A program made the position numbers and the translations under genes. The notes under the pieces are model-generated. The model saw only the letters and a list, made by a program, of their open reading frames with translations. It ran no database searches and was not told the DNA's origin. From Brevundimonas sp. (GTDB lineage: Bacteria > Pseudomonadota > Alphaproteobacteria > Caulobacterales > Caulobacteraceae), in assembly GCA_024711185.1 (NCBI GenBank), contig JANJTI010000355.1, forward strand, positions 1 to 25,499: 25,499 bases of DNA. The letters run 5' to 3'. Position 1 is the first letter of the stretch. Each line of letters starts with the position of its first letter. Shown in pieces: positions 23,353 to 25,499 of the stretch.

Positions 23353-24857
23353 CGAGCCGCATCGTCCACGACGGACCGCTGATCGTCGGCGGCGGCCTCG
23401 CCGGCCTCTCCGCCGCCCTGGAGACGGGGCCGCGCCAGACGCTGGTGGCCACGCCCGCGCCGTTGCTGCAGGCCTGCTCCTCGGCCTGGGCCCAGGGCGG
23501 CGTCGCGGCGGCGCTGACCGCCGCAGACACGCCGGAACTTCATGCCGCCGACACCGCCGCGGCGGGAGGCGGGCTGGTCGATCCGCACGCCGCCCGCGCG
23601 CTCACCGCCGAAGGCCAGGCCACGGTCGAGTGGCTGGCCGGCCTCGGCGCTCCGTTCGACCGCGACGCCGCCGGCGGCTTCGCCGTCAGCCGGGAGGCGG
23701 CGCACTCCCGCGCCCGCGTCGCCCGCGTCGGCGGCGACGGGGCCGGCCGGGCCATCCTCTCCGCCCTGGTGGCCGCGGTGCGCGCCGCGCCGCATGTGCG
23801 GATCTGGGAGGACGCCCGCCTGCGCGGCCTGCTGCAGGACGCCGACGGCCGGGTCCGGGGGGCCATCCTCGAGCGGGGCGGCCGGCTGGTGGAGGTCATC
23901 GCCCCGGCGGTGGTGCTGGCCACCGGCGGCGCAGGCGGCCTGTACGCCCGCACCACCACGCCGACCGCCCTGCTCGGCGAAGGCATGGCCCTGGCCTGGC
24001 AGGCCGGCGCAGACATCCTCGACCCCGAGTTCGTCCAGTTCCATCCGACGGCCATCGACGTCGGCCTCGATCCCATGCCGCTGGCGACCGAGGCGTTGCG
24101 CGGCGAGGGGGCGCGACTGGTGGACCGGACGGGCGCCTTCCTGCTCGGCGAGGCCGCCGACGCCGACCTCGCCCCCCGCGACGTCGTCGCTCGCGCCGTC
24201 CACGCCGCCCGCAGCGAGGGGCGGGGCGCCTTCCTCGACGCCCGCTCCGCGGTCGGGGCGGACTTCCCGGAGGCCTTTCCGGCGGTGTTCGCCGCCTGCA
24301 TGCGCGCCGGACTGGACCCGCGCGAGCAGCCGATCCCCGTGGCCGCCGCGGCCCACTACCACATGGGCGGCATCGCCGCCGATCTCGACGGCCGCACCAC
24401 CCTGCCGGGCCTTTTCGCCGTCGGGGAGTGCGCCGCCACCCGGGTGCACGGGGCCAACCGGCTGGCCTCGAACTCCCTGCTCGAGGCGGCCGCCTTCGGG
24501 CGCCGGACGGGCCGCGCGGCCGCCGCCGGGACCGTCCGCGGGGGGCATATCCTCCCCCCGTCGCCGCCCCCGCCGGACCTCCAGTCCCGCCCCCTGGCGC
24601 GCCTGCGGGCGGCCATGAGCGAACTGGCCGGCGTGATCCGCACCGGGCCCGGCCTGACCAACCTGATCGCCACCCTTGACCAGCTCGACGCCGGGCGGGT
24701 CCCGGCCCTTCCCTCTGTCGCCGCGCGCTTGATCGCTGAGGCGGCGCTGGCCCGGCGCGAAAGCCGCGGCGGCCACTATCGCGCCGACTTCCCCGAGACC
24801 GCGGCCGAAGCCCGTCACACCCGGCTGCACCAGCCGGTTCCCGTCCCCGCCGAATGA
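23349..24857 (+). CDS. nadB: L-aspartate oxidase
   Basis: This 502-residue FAD enzyme oxidises aspartate to iminoaspartate, step one of de novo NAD synthesis. FAD loop GGGLAGLSAAL (14-24), SAWAQGGVAAAL (45-56), FHPTA (231-235), LRGEGARLVDR (250-260), active-site Arg277 in PRDVVARAV, HYHMGGI (336-342) and GANRLASNSLLEA (368-380) are all present. The start is a TTG at 23349 overlapping the protease stop (TTGA). There is no ATG or GTG in frame before the conserved FAD loop, so TTG is likely real. The stop overlaps the nadC start (ATGA). The C-terminal helical part is shorter than in E. coli NadB (540 residues). It is the fourth reading frame of a five-frame operon. Confidence 0.95.
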   Translation: MTSRIVHDGPLIVGGGLAGLSAALETGPRQTLVATPAPLLQACSSAWAQGGVAAALTAADTPELHAADTAAAGGGLVDPHAARALTAEGQATVEWLAGLGAPFDRDAAGGFAVSREAAHSRARVARVGGDGAGRAILSALVAAVRAAPHVRIWEDARLRGLLQDADGRVRGAILERGGRLVEVIAPAVVLATGGAGGLYARTTTPTALLGEGMALAWQAGADILDPEFVQFHPTAIDVGLDPMPLATEALRGEGARLVDRTGAFLLGEAADADLAPRDVVARAVHAARSEGRGAFLDARSAVGADFPEAFPAVFAACMRAGLDPREQPIPVAAAAHYHMGGIAADLDGRTTLPGLFAVGECAATRVHGANRLASNSLLEAAAFGRRTGRAAAAGTVRGGHILPPSPPPPDLQSRPLARLRAAMSELAGVIRTGPGLTNLIATLDQLDAGRVPALPSVAARLIAEAALARRESRGGHYRADFPETAAEARHTRLHQPVPVPAE

Positions 24858-25499
24858 GCCCCGAGGTTCGGATGATCCCGTCGCTTCCCGATCTGCTGAT
24901 CGAGCCGGTGGTGCGCCTCGCGCTCGCCGAGGACCTCGGCCGGACGGGGGACGTCACCGCCCGCGCCTGCATACCGGAGGGCTCGCGCCTGCGCGCGGCC
25001 TTCGCGGCCCGTAAGCCGGGCGTGCTGGCCGGACTGGACTGCGTGCGGCTGGCCGTCCATGCGCTCGACCCGGCCGCGACGGTCGCCCCCCGCCTGCGCG
25101 ACGGTCAGGCCTTCGAGGCCGGCGCGACCCTGGTCGAGGTGGAGGCCGACGCCCGCGCCCTGCTCGCCGCCGAACGCACCGCGCTGAACCTGCTCGGCCG
25201 GCTGTGCGGGGTGGCCACCCTAACCCGCGCCTACGTCGACGCCGTGGCCGGAACCGGCGCGCGCATCGCCGACACCCGCAAGACCACCCCCGGCCTGCGC
25301 GCGCTGGAGAAGCACGCCGTGCTGTGCGGCGGCGGGCTGAACCACCGCTTCGGCCTCGACGACGCCATCCTGATCAAGGACAACCACGTCGCCGTCTGCG
25401 GCGGGGTGGGGGAGGCGGTCCGCCGCGCCCGCGCCGCGGCCGGACACCTGATCAAGGTGGAGGTGGAGGTCGACGGGCTGGAGCAGTTCGACGAGGCCG
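24854..25499 (+). CDS. nadC: Nicotinate-nucleotide diphosphorylase (carboxylating), partial
   Basis: The first 215 residues of quinolinate phosphoribosyltransferase, which turns quinolinate and PRPP into nicotinate mononucleotide, close the operon; the end is cut by the window edge. Signatures are ALAEDLGRTGDVT (23-35), the active loop DTRKTTPGLR (140-149) followed by EKHAV, GGGLNHRFGLDDAILIKDNH (159-178, with the key Lys175), and KVEVEV (201-206). The ATG at 24854 overlaps the nadB stop (ATGA); an ATG at 24872 is an alternative. Frame and codon use are like those of the upstream genes. Confidence 0.97.
   Translation, partial: MSPEVRMIPSLPDLLIEPVVRLALAEDLGRTGDVTARACIPEGSRLRAAFAARKPGVLAGLDCVRLAVHALDPAATVAPRLRDGQAFEAGATLVEVEADARALLAAERTALNLLGRLCGVATLTRAYVDAVAGTGARIADTRKTTPGLRALEKHAVLCGGGLNHRFGLDDAILIKDNHVAVCGGVGEAVRRARAAAGHLIKVEVEVDGLEQFDEA

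Overview
The window is about 70% G+C with gene after gene on both strands, few gaps and no phage, transposon, CRISPR array or RNA gene that I can see. The best taxonomic marker is a clear CtrA cell-cycle regulator (3140-3841), 233 residues with Asp51 and a C-terminal Ala-Ala. Its upstream region is rich in GANTC (CcrM methylation) sites and TTAA half-sites. With the high G+C, this points to Caulobacterales (Caulobacter, Brevundimonas or Phenylobacterium type). The genus is inference.

Left part (1-6.4 kb): the N-terminal half of a polytopic membrane protein runs off the left edge. Then come a SufE-family protein, a secreted protein of unknown function, a two-gene unit (DUF6456 protein and a small DnaA-domain-IV-like protein) divergent from ctrA, ctrA with a strong terminator, a dihydrodipicolinate-synthase-family aldolase/lyase, and an RhlE-type DEAD-box helicase. 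Middle (6.4-16.6 kb): malate synthase G, then an ABC ATPase followed by a 1191-residue fusion of ABC-2-like permease and M1-type metallopeptidase. Next are uracil phosphoribosyltransferase, a Ku end-joining protein with a lysine/alanine-rich tail, and a PadR regulator paired with a HAAS-domain membrane protein.

Right part (16.7-25.5 kb): an SLC13/DASS-type transporter with two RCK_C domains, and a DNA alkylation-repair pair. The first of the pair is an Ada-N/AraC/AlkA-N protein that appears to have lost the AlkA catalytic core. The second is a separate O6-methylguanine methyltransferase overlapping it by 20 bp. A secreted protein of unknown function with an Arg/Ser-rich linker follows, then the de novo NAD operon nadA - small ORF - M50 protease - nadB - nadC. 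The last four junctions of that operon are start/stop overlaps, so the genes are probably translationally coupled. nadA is preceded by a good promoter, a perfect 8+8 bp palindrome at the expected start of transcription, and a second half-matching copy just before the start codon.

The most interesting points are: (i) the tightly tiled NAD operon holding an intramembrane protease and an unannotated 37-codon ORF; (ii) the paired palindromes that probably control it; (iii) the Ada-AlkA fusion missing its glycosylase core; (iv) the permease-peptidase fusion; (v) the dense GANTC/TTAA region shared by ctrA and a DnaA-like gene.
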